Shown here one piece after another: positions 20,751-30,539 of a DNA stretch of 64,000 nucleotides (position 1 is the first letter of the stretch; each line of letters begins with the position of its first letter). Both the position numbers and the translations under genes were made by a program. Under the pieces are notes generated by a model. The model had not been told where the DNA came from and made no database searches. It worked only from the letters and a program-made list of their open reading frames with translations. The stretch is taken from contig NZ_CP151587.1 of the NCBI RefSeq assembly GCF_038396845.1, positions 718,001 through 782,000 on the forward strand, written 5' to 3'. The stretch is from Gymnodinialimonas sp. 57CJ19 (GTDB lineage: Bacteria > Pseudomonadota > Alphaproteobacteria > Rhodobacterales > Rhodobacteraceae).

Positions 20751-22670
20751 TTAGTCGCGCTTGCGGTCGTCGTCGAGGTCTTCGAAATCGGCATCAACGA
20801 TGTCTTCGTCAACGCCGCGCTCTTCCTCTTCAGGGGCGCCATCTTCAGCAGCTTCGGCCTTTTCAGCTTCAGCTTTGTAGATCGCTTCACCCAGACGCAT
20901 CGCCGCTTCGGTCACGTTCTGAATGCCGCCTTTGATCTTGGCAGTATCATCGGTTTCCAGCGTTTCCTTCAGGGCGTTAAGGGCCAGTTCAATGGCCTCA
21001 ACGGTGGAAGGATCGACCTTCTCGCCATGCTCTTCCAGCGACTTCTCGGTGGAATGCACAAGGCTTTCGGCCTGGTTGCGAGTTTCAACAAGGTCCTTAC
21101 GGTCCTTATCGGCCTCCGCGTTCTCTTCGGCTTCGCGCACCATGTTCTCGATGTCGTCATCCGACAGACCGCCGGACGCCTGGATCGTGATCTGCTGCTC
21201 TTTCCCGGTGCCTTTGTCCTTGGCGCCGACCGATACGATGCCGTTGGCGTCGATATCAAACGTCACTTCGATCTGAGGCACACCGCGTGGTGCGGGTGGG
21301 ATGCCTTCCAGGTTGAACTGGCCGAGGATCTTGTTGTCGGCGGCCATCTCACGCTCACCCTGGAACACACGCAAGGTCACGGCGCTCTGGTTGTCATCCG
21401 CGGTCGAGAAGATCTGCGACTTCTTCGTGGGGATCGTGGTGTTGCGGTCGATCAGGCGTGTGAACACACCGCCGAGGGTTTCGATACCCATCGACAGAGG
21501 CGTCACGTCCAGCAGAACAACGTCTTTCACGTCGCCTTGCAGAACACCGGCCTGAATCGCGGCACCAAGGGCCACAACCTCATCGGGGTTAACGCCTTTG
21601 TGGGGCTCTTTCCCGAAGAAGTTTGTCACTTCCTCAATCACCTTAGGCATACGGGTCATGCCGCCAACCAGAACGATTTCGTCGATCTCGGTCTTGGACA
21701 GGCCCGCATCTTTCAAGGCCGCCGCACAAGGCTTGATGGAGGCTTTGATCAGGTCGGAAACCAGGCTTTCCAGCTTCGCACGGGTCAGTTTCATGACCAT
21801 GTGCAGAGGCTGACCGTTGGCACCCATCGAGATGAACGGCTGGTTGATTTCAGTTTGCGACGCGCTGGAAAGCTCGATCTTGGCCTTTTCTGCCGCTTCC
21901 TTCAGACGCTGAAGCGCCATCTTGTCTTGCGTCAGATCAACCTGGTTCTCTTTTTTGAACTGCTCCGCAAGGTAGTTCACGATGCGCATGTCAAAGTCTT
22001 CACCACCCAGGAACGTGTCACCGTTGGTGGATTTAACTTCAAACAGGCCGTCGTCGATTTCCAGAATGGTCACGTCGAATGTACCGCCGCCAAGGTCATA
22101 GACGGCGATGGTGCGTGTCTCTTTCTTGTCGAGGCCATAGGCCAGCGCGGCCGCTGTCGGTTCGTTGATGATCCGCAGCACTTCCAGACCAGCAATCTTG
22201 CCGGCGTCTTTGGTGGCTTGGCGCTGAGCGTCGTTGAAATACGCAGGCACGGTGATGACCGCTTGGGTCACGTCTTCGCCGAGATAGCTTTCGGCTGTCT
22301 CTTTCATCTTTTGCAGGATGAACGCCGAGATCTGCGAAGGAGAGTACTTGTCACCCTTGGCTTCAACCCATGCGTCACCGTTGCCGCCATCAACAATTTT
22401 GAACGGCAGGTTCTTTTTGTCTTTTTCCAGATGCTCGTCGTTGATCCGACGACCGATCAGGCGCTTCACGCCGAAGATCGTGTTTTCTGGGTTCGTCACA
22501 GCCTGACGCTTGGCGGATTGGCCAGCGAGACGTTCGTCGTCAGTGAAGGCGACGATCGAAGGCGTTGTACGGGCACCTTCAGCGTTTTCGATAACGCGGG
22601 GTTGCGAGCCATCCATGATAGCTACGCAGGAGTTGGTTGTACCGAGGTCGATACCAATGACTTTAGCCAT
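20751..22670 (-). CDS. dnaK: Molecular chaperone DnaK (Hsp70)
   Basis: A 639-aa Hsp70. It starts [20 protein letters not shown] (ATPase phosphate-1 loop), has [17 protein letters not shown] (phosphate-2) and ends with an acidic tail [15 protein letters not shown]. It refolds proteins with DnaJ and GrpE, and in alphaproteobacteria it also restrains RpoH. A near-perfect RpoH promoter lies about 115-143 bp upstream. Confidence 0.98.
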   Translation of the reverse strand: MAKVIGIDLGTTNSCVAIMDGSQPRVIENAEGARTTPSIVAFTDDERLAGQSAKRQAVTNPENTIFGVKRLIGRRINDEHLEKDKKNLPFKIVDGGNGDAWVEAKGDKYSPSQISAFILQKMKETAESYLGEDVTQAVITVPAYFNDAQRQATKDAGKIAGLEVLRIINEPTAAALAYGLDKKETRTIAVYDLGGGTFDVTILEIDDGLFEVKSTNGDTFLGGEDFDMRIVNYLAEQFKKENQVDLTQDKMALQRLKEAAEKAKIELSSASQTEINQPFISMGANGQPLHMVMKLTRAKLESLVSDLIKASIKPCAAALKDAGLSKTEIDEIVLVGGMTRMPKVIEEVTNFFGKEPHKGVNPDEVVALGAAIQAGVLQGDVKDVVLLDVTPLSMGIETLGGVFTRLIDRNTTIPTKKSQIFSTADDNQSAVTLRVFQGEREMAADNKILGQFNLEGIPPAPRGVPQIEVTFDIDANGIVSVGAKDKGTGKEQQITIQASGGLSDDDIENMVREAEENAEADKDRKDLVETRNQAESLVHSTEKSLEEHGEKVDPSTVEAIELALNALKETLETDDTAKIKGGIQNVTEAAMRLGEAIYKAEAEKAEAAEDGAPEEEERGVDEDIVDADFEDLDDDRKRD

Positions 22671-22784
22671 GTGTTGTCCCTTTCTAAAGCGAACAGACGG
22701 GAGCGGGGCCTAAGCTGCGGCCCCCGCGCCGCCATACAATTGACTGTAGCGAGCAAGTTTAACGCCCACCGGAGTTCGGAGGGT

Positions 22785-22813
22785 ATATAAGAAGCGTAAT
22801 TTAGGGCTGCAAG
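22785..22813 (-). promoter_or_regulatory. RpoH (sigma-32) heat-shock promoter of dnaK-dnaJ
   Basis: Read on the minus strand: CTTG (22813-22810), an 18-bp spacer and CTTATAT (22791-22785), matching the alphaproteobacterial RpoH consensus CTTG-N17/18-CYTATNT exactly. The predicted leader is roughly 105 nt. The promoter sits just upstream of the divergent alkB start at 22826. Confidence 0.8.
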
Positions 22814-22825
22814 CGTCAGCGGCTC

Positions 22826-23446
22826 ATGGAATCCGAGGAATCTGCATTGAGCGTCGAAGTCGGTGGAATTGTTGTGCATCAGGAACACTTAAACGCCGCC
22901 GATCAGGCGGAGTTGGTGGAACAGGTGCGACGGGTCGTACGAGCAGCACCGCTGTTTCGGCCAGAAACCCGTAGCGGTAAGGCGATGTCGGTGCGCATGA
23001 CTTCGGCCGGGGCGTTTGGTTGGACCAGTGGTCGCGACGGATATCGCTACGCCCGCCAGCACCCTAACGGGCAGGAATGGCCCCCTATGCCGCAGATTGC
23101 GTTGGATATTTGGCGTTCCCTGTCGGGCGTTCCCTGCGACCCACAGAGCTGTTTGATCAACTTCTATGATGCCGATGCGAAGATGGGACTGCATCAGGAC
23201 CGGGACGAGGCGGATTTCGACATGCCCGTCGTGTCGGTATCCCTCGGCGACGAGGCGCTCTTCCGCGTTGGCGGGTCCGAGCGCGGCGGAAAAACGCAGT
23301 CAATTTGGCTTAAATCCGGGGATGTTGCCGTAATGGGCGGGGACGCTCGGTTGAATTTTCACGGGATCGACAGAATACGGGCGGGCTCTTCCACCCTGTT
23401 GCCCAACGGCGGGCGGATCAATCTGACGATGCGGGTGGTGGAGTGA
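22826..23446 (+). CDS. alkB: AlkB-family 2-oxoglutarate/Fe(II) dioxygenase, nucleic-acid dealkylation
   Basis: A 206-aa protein with all AlkB active-site elements: the Fe(II) ligands His123-x-Asp125 in HQDRDE and His179 in NFHGIDRI, and the 2-oxoglutarate-binding Arg197 and Arg203 in RINLTMR. It oxidatively removes methyl groups from 1-methyladenine and 3-methylcytosine. No Ada-type regulatory gene is adjacent. Its start lies 13 bp from the -35 of the divergent dnaK promoter, so the two may affect each other (inference). It converges with the ABC permease gene, 7 bp apart. Confidence 0.92.
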   Translation: MESEESALSVEVGGIVVHQEHLNAADQAELVEQVRRVVRAAPLFRPETRSGKAMSVRMTSAGAFGWTSGRDGYRYARQHPNGQEWPPMPQIALDIWRSLSGVPCDPQSCLINFYDADAKMGLHQDRDEADFDMPVVSVSLGDEALFRVGGSERGGKTQSIWLKSGDVAVMGGDARLNFHGIDRIRAGSSTLLPNGGRINLTMRVVE

Positions 23447-23453
23447 CGCGCCT

Positions 23454-24275
23454 CTAGCGCCGCGCGTCCCAGCTGGCCGAAGCATGTTTGCGGGTATAGC
23501 TTTCGAACATCATCCCCACGAGCAGTGCCGCAAGGCAGAAGTAAAACGGATAAGCGACATTCGTGTTGTGGGGAAAGTAATTCACAAACACGTATCCCCG
23601 CGTCTGGTCGATCACGTGGAACAGGGGGTTCCACCGAAACGCCGGCAGCATCATCGCTGGCATCATGTTGGCCAGAACCATCTTCCCCGAGAAAATCATA
23701 TTCGCGCGGATGTAGACCATGGATAGGATAGGCACGAGGTCAGGCATCCAAGGCTTCAAGGCCATCAAGATGATGCCCAGCACCACCCCAAGGGCCCAGA
23801 CAAGGATAAACATCCGCAAAGCGCCGGGCCAGTCGTGGATCTCTACCGGAAGCACGACCGTGTGGATCAACAGCAGGATGCACATGATCGCGATGGTTTG
23901 GGTGTAAAGGATGGCAAGTGCTTCGGAGCAGATCGAAACCAGAGTGTTCATCGGCCCGTGCTGCATCATCGCGCTCGTTGGACCTTCTGCCCCCATGACG
24001 GCACGGACGGTTTGAATGTGGGTCAGATACATGAAGATGCCGCTGACCAGATAGACCATGAAGTTTCCCCGTACGGCCACGGTGCGGCCCCCAAGGAAAT
24101 TGAACATAAGGTAGAAGGCCGCGATAAACAGAAGGCTTTGCAGGATCGACAGGACAATCGACAGCAACGCATTTCCGTGACCTTTACGGACCTTGCGGAC
24201 AGATGCGTAAAAGGTGACCTCCAAAAAATTGAAGACCAGCGCCCACGTGGACTGCGATGTTCGGGTTTCAAACAT
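23454..24275 (-). CDS. ABC-2 type permease for polysaccharide export (KpsM/RkpT-like)
   Basis: A 273-aa inner-membrane protein with about six hydrophobic segments, for example LSIVLSILQSLLFIAAFYLM, FMVYLVSGIFMYL and ALGVVLGIILMAL, and a C-terminal hydrophobic stretch before FESYTRKH. The layout is that of ABC-2 permeases for capsular polysaccharide or O-antigen. No KpsT-like ATPase or KpsE/KpsD-like partner lies beside it; the only ABC ATPase in the window is LptB. I prefer the ATG at 24275, which has AGGA upstream, over one at 24302. Its location next to the glycan block suggests export of that glycan (inference). Confidence 0.75.
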   Translation of the reverse strand: MFETRTSQSTWALVFNFLEVTFYASVRKVRKGHGNALLSIVLSILQSLLFIAAFYLMFNFLGGRTVAVRGNFMVYLVSGIFMYLTHIQTVRAVMGAEGPTSAMMQHGPMNTLVSICSEALAILYTQTIAIMCILLLIHTVVLPVEIHDWPGALRMFILVWALGVVLGIILMALKPWMPDLVPILSMVYIRANMIFSGKMVLANMMPAMMLPAFRWNPLFHVIDQTRGYVFVNYFPHNTNVAYPFYFCLAALLVGMMFESYTRKHASASWDARR

Positions 24276-24410
24276 GTCGAGTATCCTAGCCTGCCGCTGC
24301 ATGGTACGGCTTGTTGTTCGCGCTGCGCCTTAAGGCTTTGCTTGCCGTTCCCACACGCGCAGACGATAACGCGGTAGGAGTTAATTTTCAATTCAACCGT
24401 GGGTGAACGT

Positions 24411-25208
24411 ATGGATCACGAAAAACTTGTTGCCGTCATGCGCGCCGCTGCCTTGGAAGCAGGCGATGCGATCATGGAAGTGTATGGCGCAGATGATTTT
24501 GACGTGAAGGTCAAATCCGACGATAGTCCCGTGACCGAAGCCGATGAGGCGGCAGATGCGATCATCTCTCGGCATCTGCGGGCGGCTTTCCCAGACGTGA
24601 CGCTGGTTACCGAAGAACAGGCCGACAGCCACGGGCTAAGCGCCGATCAGTTCCTGATCGTGGACCCGCTGGATGGCACCAAGGAATTCATCAAGCGTCG
24701 CGGCGATTTCACGGTAAACATCGCCTTGGTCGAGGGCGGCAGGCCCATTCGCGGCATCGTTTATGCCCCCGCCAAGGGGCGCTTGTTCTACACCACCGCC
24801 GATGGGGTGAGTGTTGAGGAAGCCGGCCCGTTCGATCCCAAGGCGCCGGGTAGGCTCGATCCTATTGGCGTTTCCAAGCCCGACAATGGCGCTCTGCGCG
24901 TCGTGGCCAGCAAGTCGCACCGCGATCAGGCGACCGATGACTACATCAACAAATACGCCCACGCCGATATGAAAAGCGCGGGCTCCTCGCTGAAGTTCTG
25001 CCTCGTGGCGACGGGAGAGGCGGATATCTATCCCCGCCTTGGCCGCACGATGGAATGGGACACCGCCGCAGGCGATGCCGTGCTTCGCGGCGCGGGCGGG
25101 CAGATGGTCCGGTTCGAGGATCACGCGCCGTTTGACTACGGCAAGGACGGTTTCGCCAATGGCTTCTTCATCGCCTACGCGCCGGGTGTGGAGTTGAAGC
25201 AGCCATGA
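24411..25208 (+). CDS. cysQ: 3'(2'),5'-bisphosphate nucleotidase CysQ
   Basis: A 265-aa inositol-monophosphatase-fold enzyme with the metal-binding motif DPLDGTKEFIKR (from residue 85) and the C-terminal WDTAAGDAVLRGAGG. It converts 3'-phosphoadenosine-5'-phosphate (PAP) to AMP, removing the by-product of sulfate assimilation and of sulfotransferases. The kdsB start overlaps its stop (ATGA). Because a two-domain sulfotransferase lies at the end of the same plus-strand block, local PAP removal is a reasonable role (inference). The ATG at 24411 is used over an upstream GTG. Confidence 0.9.
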   Translation: MDHEKLVAVMRAAALEAGDAIMEVYGADDFDVKVKSDDSPVTEADEAADAIISRHLRAAFPDVTLVTEEQADSHGLSADQFLIVDPLDGTKEFIKRRGDFTVNIALVEGGRPIRGIVYAPAKGRLFYTTADGVSVEEAGPFDPKAPGRLDPIGVSKPDNGALRVVASKSHRDQATDDYINKYAHADMKSAGSSLKFCLVATGEADIYPRLGRTMEWDTAAGDAVLRGAGGQMVRFEDHAPFDYGKDGFANGFFIAYAPGVELKQP

Positions 25209-26053
25209 CGGTCGTGTCGAAGACGCGCGAACAAGTCGTGTCGAAGACGCGCGAAGAAAAGGTCGCCTGCGTTATCCCGGCGCGCTACGCCTCCACGCGC
25301 TACCCTGGCAAGCCGCTTGCGATGCTGACGGGCGCAACGGGCGAATCCGTGTCGTTGATTGAACGCTCCTGGCGGGCAGCACAGGGCGTTTCGGGGCTCG
25401 ATAGTGTCTATGTGGCGACGGACGACGACCGCATCGCTGACGCAGCCCGAGCCTTCGGGGCAGAGGTCTTGATGACCTCCTCCGACGCGCGAAACGGGAC
25501 AGAGCGCTGTGCCGAGGCGTTGGAAATCCTCGGCGATGTCGAGATGATCGTAAACCTGCAAGGGGACGCGCCGCTGACGCCGCCGTGGTTCCTGGAACGG
25601 CTGGTGGAAGGATTGCGCAACGATGCTCAGGCCGCCATCGCCACGCCGATCCTGCGCTGCGACGGGGAAACCCTCGCCGCCCTGAAAGCGGACCGCGCTG
25701 CGGGTCGCGTCGGGGGCACGACGGCGGTGGCCGACAGCAAGATGCGGGGGCTCTATTTCTCGAAGGAAGTGGTGCCGTTCACGTCCGAGACTTACGCCGC
25801 AGAGGCACCGACACCGGTGTTCCATCATGTGGGTGTCTACGCGTACCGCCCCTGGGCGTTGCGGGCTTATCCGCATTGGCCTATCGGCCCGTTAGAGACG
25901 CTGGAGGGCCTGGAACAGCTTCGCTTCCTGGAAGCAGGTCATCCCGTTCTTTGTGTCGAAGTGGAGGCAAGGGGCGCGAAGTTTTGGGAGTTGAACAACC
26001 CCGAGGATATCCCCCGGATCGAGGCCATGCTCCGCGAGATGGGCGCGGCTTGA
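25205..26053 (+). CDS. kdsB: 3-deoxy-manno-octulosonate cytidylyltransferase (CMP-Kdo synthetase)
   Basis: A 282-aa sugar-nucleotide transferase. Visible are IPARYASTRYPGKPLAM, the nucleotide-contact segment ATDDDRIADAARAFGA, NLQGDAPLTPP and HHVGVYAYR. It activates Kdo for lipopolysaccharide or capsule synthesis. Oddity: the first 17 residues come from a direct duplication (21-bp repeat at 25211-25231 and 25235-25255), giving VVSKTRE twice before the domain begins. It overlaps cysQ by 4 nt, and the next gene begins inside its stop. Confidence 0.88.
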   Translation: MTVVSKTREQVVSKTREEKVACVIPARYASTRYPGKPLAMLTGATGESVSLIERSWRAAQGVSGLDSVYVATDDDRIADAARAFGAEVLMTSSDARNGTERCAEALEILGDVEMIVNLQGDAPLTPPWFLERLVEGLRNDAQAAIATPILRCDGETLAALKADRAAGRVGGTTAVADSKMRGLYFSKEVVPFTSETYAAEAPTPVFHHVGVYAYRPWALRAYPHWPIGPLETLEGLEQLRFLEAGHPVLCVEVEARGAKFWELNNPEDIPRIEAMLREMGAA

Positions 26054-27276
26054 GCGGCGGGCGGCTCAGCGTTGTTGTTGTCAGCGCTGGGCGGCCAGAT
26101 GCGCTGCTGCGGTGTCTGTTGGGCTTGTCGCAACAGGCGAAGGCTGGGTGCGAAGTGATCGTTGTGGCGGACCCGCAAGGGCAGGCGGCGGCGCGGTCAT
26201 TGCCCGTGGCGGGCGCGTTGAAGCTGCTGCCGCAACGGGGCGCCAACATCTCTGCCGCGCGCAACGCAGGGATCGCGGCGGCGGCTGGCGATATCATCGC
26301 TTTCATCGACGACGATGCGGTGCCAGAGCCGACGTGGTCGCAAGCCGTGATCCGGGCCTTTTCGGGCTCTGACCTCGCCGCCATCTCCGGCCCGGTCCTG
26401 GGGCGCAACGGGATATCGTTGCAATGGGGCCCGATGGCGGTGAACGGCGCTGCTGAAGACATTCCATCAGAGCCTAACGCGCCGATCAGAGCCGGTTTGG
26501 TCCGTAAACTTCAAGGCACCAACATGGCGTTCCGGCGGGATGCATTGGCGCAAGTGGGCGGTTTTGACGAGGCAATGCATTTCTATCTTGATGACACCGA
26601 TATGGCGATACGGGTCGGCCAAGCGGGGCTGCCAACCGCCTGGATACCGGGCGCCGTCGTTCACCACGGGTTCAAGGCCAGCAGCCGCCGCACCGAAGCG
26701 CGGGTCCCTTTGAGCTTGTTTGATATCGGGGCCTCAAGCGCGGTGTACCTGCGCAAGCATGCCCCCGAAGAACAGGCGATGGCGCTGCATGGGTTGGAAG
26801 CCGCCCAAAGCACGCGGCTCTTGCGGATGGTGAAGACGAGAAAGCTGGATGCTGAAAAAATGCGCAACCTGCTGGAGAGTCTGCGAGACGGGATCGCGGC
26901 GGGGCAGGCGCGGGAAAGCACGGTGCCTCACGTCCAGATACCCTCATCCGATTTCGACCCGTTTCAACGCGCCGATCCGCCGCCGCCGCGTCTTCTTTCG
27001 GGTCGGAGTTTCCAACTGCCGCGCCTGCGCGCAGAGGCCAAGGCGCTTGTAGAACAGGGTCAACCGGTAAGCCTGTTTGCCTTTGAACCAACGCCCCGAA
27101 AGCACCGGGTACGCTTTACTGATGGGGCGTGGTGGGAACACACAGGCGGGCTTTTTGGCCCATCGGACAGAAGCGGCCCAAGGGTTCAGTTTTTCAGTTT
27201 CAAGGCCCGCGTCGCCGCCGAGGCCCGTCGCATTTCTGCCACGCGGGGTGTGGGAGCCTTGGGGGATATGGATTGA
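26050..27276 (+). CDS. Glycosyltransferase family 2 protein
   Basis: A 408-aa protein with a GT-A fold N-terminus: LSVVVVSAGRPDALLRCL, the ISAARNAGIAAAAGD segment and the nucleotide-sugar/metal motif FIDDDA (Asp87-Asp89), followed by FDEAMHFYLDDTDMAIRVGQ. The sugar and acceptor cannot be predicted. The likely start is a TTG at 26050 that overlaps the kdsB stop (TTGA), suggesting coupling. The last 130 residues are outside the catalytic core and unassigned. Confidence 0.8.
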   Translation: MSGGRLSVVVVSAGRPDALLRCLLGLSQQAKAGCEVIVVADPQGQAAARSLPVAGALKLLPQRGANISAARNAGIAAAAGDIIAFIDDDAVPEPTWSQAVIRAFSGSDLAAISGPVLGRNGISLQWGPMAVNGAAEDIPSEPNAPIRAGLVRKLQGTNMAFRRDALAQVGGFDEAMHFYLDDTDMAIRVGQAGLPTAWIPGAVVHHGFKASSRRTEARVPLSLFDIGASSAVYLRKHAPEEQAMALHGLEAAQSTRLLRMVKTRKLDAEKMRNLLESLRDGIAAGQARESTVPHVQIPSSDFDPFQRADPPPPRLLSGRSFQLPRLRAEAKALVEQGQPVSLFAFEPTPRKHRVRFTDGAWWEHTGGLFGPSDRSGPRVQFFSFKARVAAEARRISATRGVGALGDMD

Positions 27277-27371
27277 TGGTTTCCCCGTGCCCTTTGTTTT
27301 CGTTAGTATACCCTTCATAACAAGGCAGCAGAATGCCCGAACAACGGGGTGCTGCGCACAAGAGGCTAGGT

Positions 27372-28265
27372 ATGAAAAAGAAAGTAACCAAGGCGATCTT
27401 TCCGGTCGCTGGACTTGGAACCCGTTTCCTTCCGGCAACAAAGTCGATCCCGAAAGAGATCATGACGTTGGTGGACCGACCCCTCATTCAATACGCGATC
27501 GACGAAGCCCGTGCTGCTGGCATCAAAGAGTTCATCTTTGTGACAAGCCGTGGGAAATCCGCGCTGGAAGACTATTTCGACCACACGCCAGAGCTTGAAA
27601 ATACCCTTCGCAAGAAGGGTAAGACCGAGATGCTGGAAATGTTGAAAAACACCAACATGGACTCTGGCGCGATTGCCTACATGCGCCAGCACAAGGCGTT
27701 GGGTTTGGGCCATGCGGTTTGGTGCGCCCGTCGTCTGTTGGGGAATGAACCCTTCGCCGTGATCCTGCCCGATGACGTGATCGCCGCAGAAACGCCCTGC
27801 CTTCAGCAGATGGTGGAAGCCCACGCGGAAATCGGCGGCAACATGGTTGCGGCGATGGAAGTGCCGGATGACAAGACCTCGGCCTACGGGGTGTTGGATG
27901 TGAAGGAAGACATGGGCTCGGTCGTGTCGGTCAAAGGCATGGTAGAGAAACCCGCGCCGGGTGACGCACCATCAAACCTTGCCGTGATCGGGCGCTACAT
28001 CCTGTCGCCCGATGTGATGGGCCACCTCAACAAGATCAAATCCGGCGCTGGCGGTGAAATTCAGCTGACCGACGCGATTGCCCAAGAAATTGCCAGCGCG
28101 GACAACGTGTACGGCTATCGGTTCAAGGGGCAGCGGTTTGATTGCGGCTCCAAGGCTGGTTTCTTGCAAGCCACGGTGGCCTTTGGCCTGGCCCGCGATG
28201 ATCTGAAGGACGAGTTCCAGGATTATCTGGCGGACATGATGTCGATCCGTAGCGCCGCGCAGTAA
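27372..28265 (+). CDS. galU: UTP-glucose-1-phosphate uridylyltransferase
   Basis: A 297-aa GalU: FPVAGLGTRFLPATKSIPKE at the N-terminus, GLGHAVWCARRLLG and the VEKP motif. It makes UDP-glucose, the donor for many surface glycans. The ATG at 27372 has a Shine-Dalgarno-like GAGGCTAGG. A 95-bp gap separates it from the preceding glycosyltransferase, so it may have its own promoter, though none is convincing. Confidence 0.94.
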   Translation: MKKKVTKAIFPVAGLGTRFLPATKSIPKEIMTLVDRPLIQYAIDEARAAGIKEFIFVTSRGKSALEDYFDHTPELENTLRKKGKTEMLEMLKNTNMDSGAIAYMRQHKALGLGHAVWCARRLLGNEPFAVILPDDVIAAETPCLQQMVEAHAEIGGNMVAAMEVPDDKTSAYGVLDVKEDMGSVVSVKGMVEKPAPGDAPSNLAVIGRYILSPDVMGHLNKIKSGAGGEIQLTDAIAQEIASADNVYGYRFKGQRFDCGSKAGFLQATVAFGLARDDLKDEFQDYLADMMSIRSAAQ

Positions 28266-28278
28266 GGCGGCGTTCGGG

Positions 28279-29505
28279 ATGCGCGTGTTTGCCGACATCC
28301 CCTGCCTTTGGTTGGATGTGACGCGCCTGCTAACCCGCGTCGGGCGCGGGGCGCTAACCGGAATCGACCGGGTCGAACATGCCTATTTGCGTGAGGCGGT
28401 CGCAGCGGGATGCGAAAGCTACCTGTGCCGCACGACGCGGGGGTATCTGCGGCTGGATCACGTGGGCGGTAGACGCTTGCTTGAGATGGTGGAAGGCACC
28501 CGCCCGCTTGGCACGGCTGATCTGCTGTCAAAGATGACGTTTCGCGGCAACCGCCCCCGTCACCGGGCAGAGGCGGCCTTGCGCGAAGTCGCGGTGGACA
28601 GGTGCACCGCAAAAGGCCTGCCTTCGATGATCGCGAGGGGTCCGAATAAAGACCTGAGCTACATCAACGTTGGCCATTCCAACCTGTCCCTTGCCACGCT
28701 GTCCGCATTTCGCGCGGTCGAGGGTGCAAGGGTGATGGTGATGATCCACGACCTGATCCCCCTGACCCACCCCACCTATGTGGCCGATAGCCAACCGCAG
28801 AATTTCGCGGGCCGGATCGAGAGGGTTCGGACCTTCGCCACCCATGTGATCGCGAATTCTCAGGCGACCTCGGACAGTCTGGATGAGCATTGGGCCGGGC
28901 AAGCGATGCCACCCCACCAGATCACCGCGCCCCTTGGCGTTGATCCTCGGGACGCGCCAAATGATCTGGAGCGGGAGCCCGATCTGTTCGTGATGCTCGG
29001 CACGATCGAGGCGCGTAAGAACCACGCGCTGATATTGGATGTGTGGGACCTATTGGCGGCAGATCTTCCGGCGGAAAAGGTGCCGCGTTTGCACATCATC
29101 GGGGCCACGGGATGGAAGGTGGATGCGCTGATGGAACGGCTGGTGAACCACCCGCTATACGGCAGCAAGATTACCCTGAATGGCCCTCACGGTTTGCTGG
29201 ATGACAAGGCCGTTCAGGACCAGCTGGCAAGGGCCACGGCGCTGCTGTTCCCTTCCATCGCGGAAGGCTACGGCTATCCGCCGCTAGAGGCCGCGATGGC
29301 GGGGGCGGTGCCCATATGCTCTAACCTCCCGGTTTTCTGGGAAACTCTTGGTGATTGTGCCGTTTACGTGGACAGTTACGAGGCGTATCCTTGGGCGGAA
29401 ACGATTAAACAACACTTATGCGGTACTGCTCCAAGGTCAGAGTTAACCTCGTTGAAGGTTGCCACTTGGGCAGAGCACTTTAATTCGGTGGCAGAAGCCG
29501 CCTAA
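28279..29505 (+). CDS. Glycosyltransferase family 4 (GT-B fold)
   Basis: A 408-aa protein whose C-terminal half carries GT4 signatures: LGTIEARKNHALILDVW, then PSIAEGYGYPPLEAMAGAVPI-like and a segment on the donor-binding Glu. The N-terminal half begins FADIPCLWLDVTRLL and contains MIHDLIPLTHPTY, typical of mannosyltransferase-like GT4 enzymes. It is 13 bp after galU and 23 bp before the next gene, so probably cotranscribed. Substrate not predictable. Confidence 0.82.
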   Translation: MRVFADIPCLWLDVTRLLTRVGRGALTGIDRVEHAYLREAVAAGCESYLCRTTRGYLRLDHVGGRRLLEMVEGTRPLGTADLLSKMTFRGNRPRHRAEAALREVAVDRCTAKGLPSMIARGPNKDLSYINVGHSNLSLATLSAFRAVEGARVMVMIHDLIPLTHPTYVADSQPQNFAGRIERVRTFATHVIANSQATSDSLDEHWAGQAMPPHQITAPLGVDPRDAPNDLEREPDLFVMLGTIEARKNHALILDVWDLLAADLPAEKVPRLHIIGATGWKVDALMERLVNHPLYGSKITLNGPHGLLDDKAVQDQLARATALLFPSIAEGYGYPPLEAAMAGAVPICSNLPVFWETLGDCAVYVDSYEAYPWAETIKQHLCGTAPRSELTSLKVATWAEHFNSVAEAA

Positions 29506-29528
29506 ACGCCGAGCAGGAAAGGCCGCCC

Positions 29529-30539
29529 ATGAAAGCGATCAAGCGGTACGGTTTGCGCCTTGAACGCAAGCGTTTCCTTGTCCGCGCGTGGCGTAAATCC
29601 CGCGGGCTCGAAAGCGTTGTCGATCGCACGGATAGGATCAAGGACAAGGATATCCTGCTGTTCTGCACCCTGCGCAATGAGCAGGTGCGCCTGAAGTACT
29701 TCCTGAATTACTATCGGGACCGGGGCGTTAATCATTTCTTTTTCGTGGACAATGACAGCGTTGATGGCACACGTGAATATCTGGCCGAACAACCCGATTG
29801 TTCCGTCTGGTGGACCGACGAAAGCTATAAGCGGTCGCGGTTCGGGATGGATTGGATCAACCGCTTGCTGCGGCTCTATGGGCACAAACATTGGTGCTTG
29901 ACCGTCGACCCCGATGAATTCCTTGTCTATCCATTTAGCGATACTCGCCCCATTCCGGCGCTGACGGATTGGTTGGATGCCTCTTCAATCAAGTCCTTCG
30001 GGGCGATGTTGCTGGATATGTATCCCAAAGGCTCCATCGACGCGCAGCCCTACCGGGAAGGGCAAAATCCGTTCGAGATCGCCTGTTGGTTCGATGCGGG
30101 AAACTACTCGGTCACGCGGAACTGGGAATATGGCAACCTGTGGATTCAAGGTGGCCCCAGGGCGCGGGCGTTCTTCAGCGATAATCCCGAACGCGCGCCT
30201 GCGTTGAACAAGACGCCGCTGGTCCATTGGCAAAAGCACTATGCCTATGCCTCGTCCACGCACATGCTGCTGCCGCGTGGGTTGAACCACGTCTACGACG
30301 AATGGGGCGGAGAGAAAGCCTCGGGCGTTCTGCTGCACGCAAAGTTCCTCGATACGTTCAGCGCCAAGGCAAAAGAAGAACTCGCCCGGAGCGAGCATTA
30401 CGCCGCCTCTGCTGAATACAAAGCCTATGCCGAGGGTCTGCAAGAGAACCCTGATTTCTGGACCAAATGGTCCGAGAAATACATCAACTGGCGCCAGCTC
30501 GAGATCCTTGGCCTGATGTCGAAAGGCAATTGGGCATGA
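29529..30539 (+). CDS. Glycosyltransferase family 2-like protein (PF13704 type)
   Basis: A 336-aa protein with LLFCTLRNEQVRLKYFLNYY, FFVDNDSVDGT and the acidic motif VDPDEFLVYP (from residue 126), the pattern of the Glyco_tranf_2_4 family. It lacks an obvious signal peptide or membrane segment and is probably cytoplasmic. Its stop overlaps the start of the next gene (ATGA), linking it to the GT14-like protein. Function is likely sugar transfer in the surface-glycan block; specificity unknown. Confidence 0.75.
   Translation: MKAIKRYGLRLERKRFLVRAWRKSRGLESVVDRTDRIKDKDILLFCTLRNEQVRLKYFLNYYRDRGVNHFFFVDNDSVDGTREYLAEQPDCSVWWTDESYKRSRFGMDWINRLLRLYGHKHWCLTVDPDEFLVYPFSDTRPIPALTDWLDASSIKSFGAMLLDMYPKGSIDAQPYREGQNPFEIACWFDAGNYSVTRNWEYGNLWIQGGPRARAFFSDNPERAPALNKTPLVHWQKHYAYASSTHMLLPRGLNHVYDEWGGEKASGVLLHAKFLDTFSAKAKEELARSEHYAASAEYKAYAEGLQENPDFWTKWSEKYINWRQLEILGLMSKGNWA

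Noticed and set aside
19497..22790. A 1097-aa plus-strand open frame across dnaJ and dnaK
   Set aside because: It is the antisense shadow of two certain genes; high GC removes stop codons on the opposite strand.
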